This document shows positions 1 to 7,880 of a DNA stretch of 32,299 nucleotides, in pieces. Numbering within the stretch: the first letter of the stretch is position 1; every line of letters starts with the position of its first letter. The translations under genes and the position numbers were made by a program. Source of the stretch: an uncultured bacterium (lineage in GTDB: Bacteria; Cyanobacteriota; Vampirovibrionia; Obscuribacterales; Obscuribacteraceae); assembly GCA_913063055.1 (NCBI GenBank), contig CAJXZK010000034.1:1-32299 (forward strand), in the 5' to 3' direction. A model generated the notes under the pieces. It made no database searches. It was not told where the DNA came from and saw only the letters and a list, made by a program, of their open reading frames with translations.

Positions 1-194
1 ATCTTGGCGACAAACTCGCTTTCGCTCATGCCGACCATGGTGGCTAAGCGCCGCAGTGAAATTCGGGTCGGCATAACTTTGTTTAGCAAGGGATTGCGCA
101 ACCTTTCAAAGTCATGAGGATTTAGACTGATGACATACTCAAGAATATCTGGACTGGCCTTGAGTGCTTCAGAAAGCTTGGTATCGCCGTTCAA
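1..194 (-). CDS. DUF1858-type domain protein, partial (C-terminus beyond window)
   Basis: Translation from TTG at 194 gives about 64 residues with an open frame to the window edge. The motif LRNPLLNKVMPTRISLRRLA resembles the DUF1858 signature (LRNPxLRKxxARxTxLxxAA), a small helical domain found alone or fused to redox and hemerythrin-type proteins. The start is chosen from sequence: GAGG lies six bases before TTG and the frame opens only 9 bases after the stop of the upstream dioxygenase gene, so the two are probably co-transcribed. The function of DUF1858 is not established. The link to sulfur or nitric-oxide chemistry is inferred only from the neighbour. The rest of the protein is out of view. 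Confidence 0.62.
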   Translation of the reverse strand, partial: MNGDTKLSEALKASPDILEYVISLNPHDFERLRNPLLNKVMPTRISLRRLATMVGMSESEFVAK

Positions 195-203
195 TTGACG
201 TCC

Positions 204-1619
204 TCAGCTGGCGGAGCACGCGGTAGCTTCAGTCTGCACTGGTAGTTGAGCTTTCTGCCAGGCGGCAGTGCCACCAATGACATTGACTAGCTCACTAAAG
301 CCGTGTCTTTTAAGCAAGCTAACAGCCATGCTAGAGCGGTAACCACCGGCACAAATTACAGCAGTCTTTACGCCCCTCTCAACCGCCTCTAATTGCTGCT
401 CTAATTCTGACAAAGAAATATTCTTAGCTTGCGGTACATGACCAGAGGCATATTCCCCTGGTCTGCGCACATCAAGGACGCGCAACTCTGGATTTGCTTG
501 AAGCTGCTGGGCTAATTCCTCTACCGTAATTTGTTCAACCTTCTCAACTTTCAGTCCGGCTTTTTGCCAGGCCTCCATGCCACCACTAAGATAAGCGACA
601 ACATTTTCTAGGCCAGCTCTGGCTAGACGCAGCACTGCTTCATCTGCCTGGGTGTCTTCGCTGAGTACCAAAATGATGTTACTTTGGGCATCAATGACGG
701 TGCCGCACCAAGAAGCAAACTGTCCACCCAGACCAACGCTATATGCTCCAGGAATATGACCCTGGCCAAACTCAGCTGGTGAGCGGGTATCTAATATTAT
801 TGTGCTGGGTGTGCTGCTTGCGGCAACAGCAGCTTCAACATCTTTGGGCTGCATCGCTACAGCTTTTTTGAGATCGTTCAATGAAGCCGCACCGCTGCGG
901 TTGGCTTCAACAGCAAGAGGAAAGTAAGCTGGAACTTCAGGTAGTTGGGCCGTCAGCATGGTGACGAATTGCTCTTTGGTCATAGGCTGTAAGGCATAGT
1001 TGAACTTGCGCTGATTGCCAATGGTTGAAGAGCTTTCCTTTGAAATATTTTTTCCACAAAGCGAGCCAGCTCCGTGGGCGGGATAGACCTCTGTTTCATC
1101 AGGCAAAGTCAATAGCTTGTTGTGCAAGCTGTCGTAGAGCATTCCTGCCATTTGCTCTGAACTAAAGCCATATTTGCCCACAAGATCTGGGCGGCCGACA
1201 TCACCAATAAAGAGTGTGTCGCCAGTGAGCAGCTTAGCGGGCTCACTGCTGTTCTTCTCTTTCACCAGCAAGCAGATGCTCTCCGGTGTGTGCCCGGGAG
1301 TGGCCAGAGTCGTGATTGTTAGGTCTCCGAGCTCAAACTCGGTACCATCGGCCACCGCTTCGTGCTCAAAGCGGGCCTTAGCCTGATCACTAAAGACAAT
1401 CTTGGCACCAGTAGCCTCTGCTAATTCTTTGTGGCCGCTAACAAAATCGGCATGCAAATGGGTCTCAAAAATGTACTTAATGGTCAGTCCGTTGCTTTTC
1501 GCTTCTTTCAAATATTCATCAATGTCTCGTTGTGGGTCAACCACACAAGCTTCACCATTAGAGCCAATCAGGTACGAGGCGTGGGCTAGACAGGCAAGAT
1601 AGAACTGTTTGAAAAACAC
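204..1619 (-). CDS. Persulfide dioxygenase-like MBL-fold protein with two rhodanese domains
   Basis: A metallo-beta-lactamase-fold domain (about residues 1-220) is followed by two rhodanese domains (about 255-360 and 365-465), the layout of CstB-like persulfide dioxygenase/sulfurtransferases that oxidise glutathione or CoA persulfide to sulfite or thiosulfate. Metal ligands are visible: HLHAD (H54, H56, D58), H110 in TPGHTPES, D134 in GDTLFIGD and H182 in PAHG. Phe follows the Asp where classic MBL enzymes have His. The first rhodanese loop has Ser-Glu-Asp and no Cys, so it is probably inactive. The second has Cys423 in CAGGYRSS and looks active. The start was set to GTG at 1619, because GGAGA lies six bases upstream and MFFKQFYL is the usual N-terminus of the family. 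The ATG at 1631 has no ribosome site. The cytoplasmic location is inferred from the lack of a signal peptide. Confidence 0.88.
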   Translation of the reverse strand: MFFKQFYLACLAHASYLIGSNGEACVVDPQRDIDEYLKEAKSNGLTIKYIFETHLHADFVSGHKELAEATGAKIVFSDQAKARFEHEAVADGTEFELGDLTITTLATPGHTPESICLLVKEKNSSEPAKLLTGDTLFIGDVGRPDLVGKYGFSSEQMAGMLYDSLHNKLLTLPDETEVYPAHGAGSLCGKNISKESSSTIGNQRKFNYALQPMTKEQFVTMLTAQLPEVPAYFPLAVEANRSGAASLNDLKKAVAMQPKDVEAAVAASSTPSTIILDTRSPAEFGQGHIPGAYSVGLGGQFASWCGTVIDAQSNIILVLSEDTQADEAVLRLARAGLENVVAYLSGGMEAWQKAGLKVEKVEQITVEELAQQLQANPELRVLDVRRPGEYASGHVPQAKNISLSELEQQLEAVERGVKTAVICAGGYRSSMAVSLLKRHGFSELVNVIGGTAAWQKAQLPVQTEATACSAS

Positions 1620-1664
1620 GATTATCTCCATTATTTATCAGTGATCGGATCTTACCGCTTTTCA

Positions 1665-1691
1665 AGAAAGTAAAATAGAGCCTTACTTTCT
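1665..1691. promoter_or_regulatory. Perfect 9-bp inverted repeat in divergent intergenic region
   Basis: The arms AGAAAGTAA (1665-1673) and TTACTTTCT (1683-1691) are exact reverse complements separated by nine bases. The repeat lies between the divergent dioxygenase gene and the M1 aminopeptidase gene, and its right arm ends three bases before the GGGGAG ribosome site of the latter. It could be an operator for a dimeric regulator or an RNA hairpin affecting translation of the peptidase. The sequence alone does not decide between these. Confidence 0.5.
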
Positions 1692-1705
1692 CTGGGGAGC
1701 CACAA

Positions 1706-4519
1706 ATGGCTTGGAATTTCCGCTTGAAAAAACTGCTTGCCGCTTCGCTCACTTTGAATCTAGCTTTGCTCTCCGGGGCTGCCATGGCTGGCCCTGCTTG
1801 GGCCGATGAAGCTGGGCAAAATAATGATAAAAAAGTGAAAACTCTTGAATACAAGAGGCTGCCAGGTAATTGTCAACCGGAGCGCTACGACCTCTATTTT
1901 GAGCCTGACCTCGAAAATGGTGAATTCGAAGGTACTGAAACCCTATTCTTTAGTGTCAGCCAGAGCACTGCCGAAATTGTCTTGAATGCTGTGGACCTCA
2001 GTGTATTTGAAGCTACTGTGGCCCAGACAAAGCCCGCTCATGGAGACTGGATTAAAGCTGAAATAGTGCGCGATAAGGAGGGCGAGAAACTCACCTTGAA
2101 GCTGCCTAAGGCTCTAAAACCAGGACAGTACGAACTCGCACTCAAGTTTAATGGCAAACTCTCAACCAAAATGGAAGGGTTCTATCTTTCTACTTTCAAA
2201 GGCAAAGACGGCAAAGAGAATAAAATTGCAACCACGCAGATGGAGCCAACAGACGCTCGGCGCATGTTCCCTTGCTTTGACGAGCCAGCCTCTAAGGCTG
2301 TTTTTAAAGTCACCGTGGCGATTGACCCAGCACTAGCAGCCATATCTAATGCTGGCGTTGAGTTCGAGAAATTAGACCAACGCAAGAACAAGAAGATAGT
2401 GACGTTTAAGGCCAGTCCAAAAATGTCTACTTACTTATTTGCATTGATTGTCGGCCCATTACAAAGTACTGAGCCGGTGGTGGTGAACGGCAAGAAAATC
2501 AGAGTCTGGTTTACTGAGGGCAAAGGCCAGCTTGCTACTTATGCACTCGATGCGGCAGCCAAGCTTCTTCCCTACTACGAAAACTACTTTGGCCAACCTT
2601 ACCCGCTCGACAAGCTAGATTTGATCGGCATTCCCGATTTCTCTGCTGGTGCTATGGAAAACCTCGGGGCCATAACTTTTCGTGAGAATGCTCTGCTTGT
2701 AGACGAAAAAAATTCAGCCCTTAGTTCGCGCACCAGGGTGGTAAATATCGTGGCTCACGAAATGGCACACCTCTGGTTTGGCGACTTAGTCACCATGAAA
2801 TGGTGGGATGATCTCTGGTTGAACGAAGCCTTTGCTACATGGATGGCTGACAAAGCTGAAGACGTTTTGAAGCCTGAATGGCGTATTTGGGATGACTTTG
2901 CTGTGGAGCGGGCGGGCACCCTTGATGCCGATGCCATTGTCGCCACCAGATCTGTGCAGTCACCGGTCAATTCGCCTAACGATGCTCTAGAGATGTTTGA
3001 CGAAATTACCTATAGCAAAGGTGCAGCACTTCTGCGCATGCTTGAGACTTATCTGGGCGAAGACAAATTCCAGAAAGGCATTCAGACCTATATGAAGGCC
3101 CATGCCTTCGCTAATGCCTCAACTACTGATCTCTGGGACGCTCTATCAAGTGCCAGTGGCAGCAGTGCTGATAGCGCTTCAACTAAGAAGAAGTCTAAAG
3201 ACAGCAAGAAGGGTCAAGTTGATGTGGCTAAGCTGATGGATGCCTGGGTGCATCAGCCCGGTTGCCCCATTGTTTCGTATGGTTTAGATACGAAGCCTGC
3301 AGCAAAGAAGAACACGGCGCTCAAGTTCGATGTGAGTCAAAAGCGGTTCTTCCTCGATAGTGCTCAAGATTTAGCTTCCGGCAAAGCAAAAACCGCTTTA
3401 ATTCCCTGGCAGATTCCCCTGGCTGTTAAGGCGCAAGAGGGCTCCCCGAAAACTTCTAGTAATCAGGCAATTCTCCTCACTTTAGCCAAAGAACAGTTTG
3501 CGCTCGAAGGAGCTAAAGAGCCGCTCATGGTCAACGCCACGGGCAATGGTTATTTCCGTACCGGCTATAGCTCGCTGCAATTGTCTCGTCTGCAAGAAAA
3601 GAACCTGCCGGAGTTGCTTACGGTTAGCGAGCGAGTCTCTCTTCTCAGCGATCTGTTTGCCACTTCCGTAGCTGGTTTGTTGCCCATTGATCTTTATTTG
3701 CAGAGCCTTGAGAAATTCGCGACAGATCAAGATCCCTATGTGCTCGGACTGACAATATCTCAAATAAGTGAATTGGAGCAATTGCTTGAGCCCGCTAGCA
3801 AAAGTGGTTACCAGGCCTTTGTCGTCAAATGCCTTAAGCCACAGCTAGACCGCCTTGGCTACGAGCGCAAGCCTGGCGATGATGATCTGACTGCTGAATT
3901 GCGATCGCGCTTAATCAAGACTTTAGGCACCATTGGCAATGACAAGCAAGTCATTGCCTTCTGTCGCGATAAGTTTGAAGCCTACTTGGCTGACGACAAG
4001 TCTTTAGACGGCGATTTGCTTTCTCCTATAGTTCAAGTAATGGCCTACAACGGTGACAGCGATGAGTTTGTGCGCATTGAGGAAGCCTGGAGAAATTCCA
4101 CAACTCCTGAAGCCCGTAATCGCAATTTATTTGCTTTGGCAGCTTTCAGAGACAAAGAGTGTGTTGAGAAAGCCCTTAACCTGTGTTTCAACAAAGAAGT
4201 TAAGGCCCAAGATGTGCCGCATTTGTTGGCACGCTTAATTGGTAGCAGCGACAGTCAAGCTGCCGCCTTTAAGTTTCTTGGTGAGCACTGGCAAGAAATT
4301 TATGACAAAGTGGGCGAACGAAAAATGCCAGATATTGTTGAAGCCTGTCGCAATTTCAATAAGCCCGGCCAGCTAGAAACTTTGAAAGCCTTCATTGCTG
4401 CACATCCTATGCCCTCTGGCCGCAGAAGTGCTGCCAAGACAATAGAATTTGCCACCATAGGCACCAATTTCAAAGCCAAGCAAAGTAGTAGTCTCGCTCA
4501 GTTTTTCGCTGGTAAATAG
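1706..4519 (+). CDS. M1 family zinc aminopeptidase, exported
   Basis: The 937 residues begin with a Sec signal peptide (hydrophobic stretch about 11-27, cleavage likely near residue 27-32). The N-terminal beta domain is followed by the M1 substrate motif GAMEN (near residue 315) and the zinc site HEMAH (351-355), with the third ligand Glu374 in LNEAF, spaced 18 residues as the family requires. The helical C-terminal domain (about 600-937) is of the ERAP1/PepN-like type. It should remove N-terminal amino acids from peptides in the periplasm. A Ser/Lys-rich insertion near residues 485-510 interrupts the segment before the conserved WVxQxGxP region and is probably a surface loop. The GGGGAG site supports the ATG. 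Its stop overlaps the GTG start of the next gene by one base, which indicates translational coupling. Confidence 0.93.
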   Translation: MAWNFRLKKLLAASLTLNLALLSGAAMAGPAWADEAGQNNDKKVKTLEYKRLPGNCQPERYDLYFEPDLENGEFEGTETLFFSVSQSTAEIVLNAVDLSVFEATVAQTKPAHGDWIKAEIVRDKEGEKLTLKLPKALKPGQYELALKFNGKLSTKMEGFYLSTFKGKDGKENKIATTQMEPTDARRMFPCFDEPASKAVFKVTVAIDPALAAISNAGVEFEKLDQRKNKKIVTFKASPKMSTYLFALIVGPLQSTEPVVVNGKKIRVWFTEGKGQLATYALDAAAKLLPYYENYFGQPYPLDKLDLIGIPDFSAGAMENLGAITFRENALLVDEKNSALSSRTRVVNIVAHEMAHLWFGDLVTMKWWDDLWLNEAFATWMADKAEDVLKPEWRIWDDFAVERAGTLDADAIVATRSVQSPVNSPNDALEMFDEITYSKGAALLRMLETYLGEDKFQKGIQTYMKAHAFANASTTDLWDALSSASGSSADSASTKKKSKDSKKGQVDVAKLMDAWVHQPGCPIVSYGLDTKPAAKKNTALKFDVSQKRFFLDSAQDLASGKAKTALIPWQIPLAVKAQEGSPKTSSNQAILLTLAKEQFALEGAKEPLMVNATGNGYFRTGYSSLQLSRLQEKNLPELLTVSERVSLLSDLFATSVAGLLPIDLYLQSLEKFATDQDPYVLGLTISQISELEQLLEPASKSGYQAFVVKCLKPQLDRLGYERKPGDDDLTAELRSRLIKTLGTIGNDKQVIAFCRDKFEAYLADDKSLDGDLLSPIVQVMAYNGDSDEFVRIEEAWRNSTTPEARNRNLFALAAFRDKECVEKALNLCFNKEVKAQDVPHLLARLIGSSDSQAAAFKFLGEHWQEIYDKVGERKMPDIVEACRNFNKPGQLETLKAFIAAHPMPSGRRSAAKTIEFATIGTNFKAKQSSSLAQFFAGK

Positions 4520-5361
4520 TGTTCAGAATTAGTTCTATTGTCGTTTCGCTGCTAGTGCTTCTCCTCAGCACTATGCGCGCTGATGCTGCCCAGCTACCAG
4601 AGCAGGGGGCGCAGCCTGCGGGAAATCCGCCGCGCATAATGCTCTGGTCGTGGCAAAAAATCGAAGACCTTAGCGCAATTGATACCAGCAAAGTCGGGGT
4701 GGCGCTGCTGGTTGGCCGCTTTACTGTTGATCAAAACAAAATTTCCCTTGAGCCCCGCCTCTCTCAATTGCAGTTGCCACCTGGCTGCTACCGCGAAGCT
4801 GTGGCTCGGGTAGAAGTAAAGCAAATGCCCGATGAGAGCAAAATGGAGGAGGTTAGTGCCAAGCTAGCCCACTCCATCGTCAATCTCGTCCTTGCTCACA
4901 GTCACTACGATGGCTTACAGATTGACTTTGATGCCAAGCAATTAGAACGACCCTTCTATGTGCATCTACTAAAGCAGTTGCGGGCTCGGTTGCCGCTGGG
5001 TCTTACTTTATCTATGACCGCCTTAGCCTCATGGTGTCAAGGCGATCCGTGGCTCAGACAAGCAATTGCCAATGACCGCTTGCCTGTAGATTATGTCGTA
5101 CCTATGTTCTTCACCATGGGGGTGGGCAAAGAACAAGCCCTGCGCTTGTTGCAAGATAATTTGCCGGGGCCCTTCAATGGTCATTGCGCCCTCGGTTTTT
5201 CGCTTAGTGAGGCCGCAACGGTTTCGCTGATATCCACCAAGCTCAAAAATCTAGATCGCATCTATCTATTTTGCTCGCCGGGCTGGCAGCACGACCGTAT
5301 AAAATACGCCGGAAAACTAGTCGACCAAAATTTACTTAAGGAGAAAAACAATGGCATTTAA
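4519..5361 (+). CDS. DUF3142 family exported protein
   Basis: The 280 residues have an N-terminal signal peptide (about 1-23, ending ADA-A). The body resembles DUF3142, a predicted TIM-barrel related to glycoside hydrolase family 18 and similar folds. The motif GLQIDFDA (near 132-139) is equivalent to the barrel strand that bears acidic residues, and SMTALASWC (near 163-171) and VDYVVPMFF (near 191-199) also fit. The substrate is unknown, and whether the family is catalytic is not settled as far as I know. The GTG start shares its G with the TAG stop of the aminopeptidase gene, and the 3' end overlaps the next gene by 11 bases, so the three are very likely one transcript. Confidence 0.72.
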   Translation: MFRISSIVVSLLVLLLSTMRADAAQLPEQGAQPAGNPPRIMLWSWQKIEDLSAIDTSKVGVALLVGRFTVDQNKISLEPRLSQLQLPPGCYREAVARVEVKQMPDESKMEEVSAKLAHSIVNLVLAHSHYDGLQIDFDAKQLERPFYVHLLKQLRARLPLGLTLSMTALASWCQGDPWLRQAIANDRLPVDYVVPMFFTMGVGKEQALRLLQDNLPGPFNGHCALGFSLSEAATVSLISTKLKNLDRIYLFCSPGWQHDRIKYAGKLVDQNLLKEKNNGI

Positions 5362-7657
5362 GGTGAAGCGCTCAGGCTTTCTTAAGAGTACAGTTTTGAC
5401 ATTACTTGCCTGCACATTGACTAGCGGTATGCAGCCAGCGCTTGCCTGCGGGCCCTTCTACGATGAAGCTCTTTTCTCTGCCACTCTTCACCCCGACCTG
5501 CCATTTCGGCTCTACGCTGAGGGAAATCTCGCCCTGGTTGAGCCTACGTTTGCTCGCTCATATTTAGTTGTGGCCTATCGCTATTTGAACGATAAGCCTC
5601 TCAGTGCTGCTGAGCGTGAGCAGATCTTGAATTTCTGGCGCTTTCGCCTTGGTGACGCTAGCAGCTCCGACAGCGATAGTGCCGTTGACCTTTGGCTGAG
5701 CACGCGTAAAAAGACCTTTGGTCTCAAAGCTGATTCTTCTGAGAGCCTCTATCCCTATCGTTCAGCTGGCTCTAACGATGACTATAGTCCTTATCTAAAT
5801 TGCAACGACGATGCCTTTAAGCAAGCAGTAAAAACGCTGCAAGAAAAAGTTGCAAAATATGGTGCCGGCAGTGCAGCCGTAAAAGAATGGCTCTCCGCCC
5901 AAGATAGTGTCTTTTGTCATTGCGGCGCACCACAATATGATTACAAGTTAAAAGCTCAAGGCAAAGAACCACCACTGCCATCTCCTGCTCCAGCCAATGC
6001 CTCTGAAGAAGTTAAAAGAGATAGAGCCTATCAGATTGCTGCTGCCAATTTTTATGCTAAAAATTTCGATGAGGCAGCCAAGCAATTTGCTGCCATTGCC
6101 CTAGATGGTGACTCTCCCTATCAGAAAGTTTCAGCATATTTAGTGGCTCGTTGCTTGATTCGCAAAGCCACTGTCAGCACCAGTAAGGGTATTGACCAGG
6201 TGGCTTTGCTGGCAGCCCACAGCAAGTTACTGGAATTGCAGGCCGACCCCAATATGGCTTCTATGAAAGAAGGGATAGAAGGTCTGCTCAACTTTGTTGG
6301 CTTAAGGCTAGACCCGGCGACTACCCTGGTGCAGCTAAGCAAGAAAATTGCTGCTGGTGATAATAGCCTCTACCAAGACATGGACGGCTATATTTACATA
6401 CTTGATAGTGCCTTCAAAGAAGATTCTGAAGAAGCTAGTGAGACGCACACTGTCGATGATGCCAAGCTTGCTGCGGCAATGCATGGCGATGATATGACTG
6501 ACTGGATCTGGACCTTTTCAAACAGTGACAAGGCTAGTATTGAACACGCTCACAGTCGCTATCAAGAGAAGAAGAATCTTGCCTGGTTGCTTTGTGTAGG
6601 CTCTAAACTCACAGGTAAAGAACCCTATGCTGGGGAGATTCTTGAGGCTCTGGCAAAGGTCGAAAAGTCAAGCCCAGCTTATGTGACAGCAAATTCGCAG
6701 AGGGCTCGTGTGCTTTCGGCGCAAGGCCATAATGACCAGGCAGTAGCTGCTATTGATAGTGCTCTGGCTGCTACCAAGGCACCATCGGCGATGAATGCCT
6801 TGAATCTGCAAAAGCTAATGTTAGCTAAATCTCTTGAACAGATGATCACTTTGTCTTACCGCTCACCAGCGATGATTGTTAGCGATGCAGAATCGCATGA
6901 TCTTTCTGAACAGTGGCAAAAACTCGACCAGAAAAAGAGTGAGGTGCAGGGCTACCCTACCCTGCCGTCAATGTTGCGCCCCGAAGGTGCCGTTGCTATC
7001 AATCAAAAGCTTCCTCTCAGCCTCTTTCTTCAAGCAGCTCAGTCGCAACAGGTGCCAGCGGCACTGCGTAAAGACATCGCTCAAGCTGTATTCTGTCGTT
7101 CTATTCTGTTGCACGACCAGGCCAGTTCGGCCAAGGCTAGCGTTCTGCTCAAGCAATATATGCCAGCCCTGGCGGGCTTGCTTGCTCGATATGATGCGGC
7201 CGCTGCCGATAGCAAGGAATTTTCAGCAGCCTATTTATTGCTGAAGAACCCTGGCTCTAGACCCTATGTAACTGCTGGAGTTGCGAGAACCACCGAGTTT
7301 GGCAAAATCGATGACTATCAAGACAATTGGTGGAGCCCCATTGAAGCTGATAAGGAAGCGAAGTTTGCTGGTCAGCAGTTTCTCAAGGCGGCAGAGTTAA
7401 CCAAGGCTAAAGCTGAGATAGCAGCAATCAATGCCTATGGTACTGGGCCTGACTATCTGGGTAAAGTTGTGATTGACTATGCTCGCAAGCATCTGAGTGA
7501 CCCTAGAGTACCCGAAGCTTTACACTTGATTGTCAGAGCCACCAAATTAGGTGCCACTGATGAGAAGACTAGCGCTATTTCCAAACAAGCATTTCAAATT
7601 CTCCATCAGAACTATAAGGGCAACCCTTGGACCGTCAAAACACCATACTATTATTAG
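5351..7657 (+). CDS. Exported helical-repeat protein of unknown function
   Basis: The 768 residues have a signal peptide (about 1-32) ending ALACGPFYDE. The Cys directly after the cleavage region lacks a clear lipobox. The N-terminal part (about 33-130) has a distinctive block, HPDLPFRLYAEGNLALVEPT then ARSYLVVAYRYL, which I associate with uncharacterised exported proteins of several phyla. Residues about 215-330 and 450-760 are rich in amphipathic helices with Ala/Tyr spacing resembling TPR repeats. No catalytic motif was recognised. A strong AAGGAGA site lies before the ATG, inside the end of the DUF3142 gene. The context suggests a periplasmic scaffold or partner of the peptidase and DUF3142 protein, which is inference only. 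Confidence 0.85.
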   Translation: MAFKVKRSGFLKSTVLTLLACTLTSGMQPALACGPFYDEALFSATLHPDLPFRLYAEGNLALVEPTFARSYLVVAYRYLNDKPLSAAEREQILNFWRFRLGDASSSDSDSAVDLWLSTRKKTFGLKADSSESLYPYRSAGSNDDYSPYLNCNDDAFKQAVKTLQEKVAKYGAGSAAVKEWLSAQDSVFCHCGAPQYDYKLKAQGKEPPLPSPAPANASEEVKRDRAYQIAAANFYAKNFDEAAKQFAAIALDGDSPYQKVSAYLVARCLIRKATVSTSKGIDQVALLAAHSKLLELQADPNMASMKEGIEGLLNFVGLRLDPATTLVQLSKKIAAGDNSLYQDMDGYIYILDSAFKEDSEEASETHTVDDAKLAAAMHGDDMTDWIWTFSNSDKASIEHAHSRYQEKKNLAWLLCVGSKLTGKEPYAGEILEALAKVEKSSPAYVTANSQRARVLSAQGHNDQAVAAIDSALAATKAPSAMNALNLQKLMLAKSLEQMITLSYRSPAMIVSDAESHDLSEQWQKLDQKKSEVQGYPTLPSMLRPEGAVAINQKLPLSLFLQAAQSQQVPAALRKDIAQAVFCRSILLHDQASSAKASVLLKQYMPALAGLLARYDAAAADSKEFSAAYLLLKNPGSRPYVTAGVARTTEFGKIDDYQDNWWSPIEADKEAKFAGQQFLKAAELTKAKAEIAAINAYGTGPDYLGKVVIDYARKHLSDPRVPEALHLIVRATKLGATDEKTSAISKQAFQILHQNYKGNPWTVKTPYYY

Positions 7658-7726
7658 CGCCAACGGGAATCGAACCCGTATCTCTGGTGTGAAAAACCAG
7701 CTTCCTAACCATTAGAAGATGGCGCC
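7655..7726 (-). tRNA. tRNA-Glu (anticodon UUC)
   Basis: The reverse strand folds as a cloverleaf: acceptor GGCGCCA/TGGCGCT, a D arm with GG, anticodon stem CTGGT/ACCAG around loop TTTTCAC, a 4-base variable loop, and T arm ACGGG-TTCGATT-CCCGT. The anticodon is TTC with A37 and C38. The first acceptor pair is G1-U72 and no CCA is encoded. The 3' end overlaps the stop codon of the 768-residue protein gene on the other strand. It is the last of three tRNAs, 4 bases after tRNA-Lys. Confidence 0.95.
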
Positions 7727-7730
7727 AAAT

Positions 7731-7803
7731 TCTCCCAGGCAGGAGTCGAACCTGCGACTAACCGATTAAAAGTCGGCTACTCTGGCCTCTGAGTTACTGA
7801 GAG
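7731..7803 (-). tRNA. tRNA-Lys (anticodon UUU)
   Basis: Acceptor CTCTCAG/CTGGGAG has one U-G pair. The D stem is ACTC/GAGT, the anticodon stem GCCGA/TCGGT holds loop CTTTTAA (anticodon TTT), and the T arm is GCAGG-TTCGACT-CCTGC. The discriminator is A and CCA is not encoded. Three bases separate it from tRNA-Arg upstream, so all three are likely cut from one precursor. Confidence 0.95.
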
Positions 7804-7806
7804 ATA

Positions 7807-7880
7807 CACCCTGGGAGAGATTCGAACTCCCGACAACGCACATCCGTAGTGTGCTGCTCTGTCCGCTGAGCTACCAGGGC
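7807..7880 (-). tRNA. tRNA-Arg (anticodon ACG)
   Basis: Acceptor GCCCTGG/CCAGGGT has a G1-U72 end pair. The D stem is GCTC/GAGC, the anticodon stem GCACA/TGTGC holds loop CTACGGA (anticodon ACG, expected to be edited to ICG by TadA), and the T arm is GGGAG-TTCGAAT-CTCTC with one G-U pair. The discriminator is G and there is no encoded CCA. It is first in the Arg-Lys-Glu cluster. No convincing promoter hexamers were found upstream. Confidence 0.95.

Noticed and set aside
7731-7818. tRNA-Lys with an extra 5' segment or malformed D arm
   Set aside because: The first pairing tried used CTCCCAG from the 3' end of tRNA-Arg. Using CTCTCAG (7803 downward) gives a normal cloverleaf.
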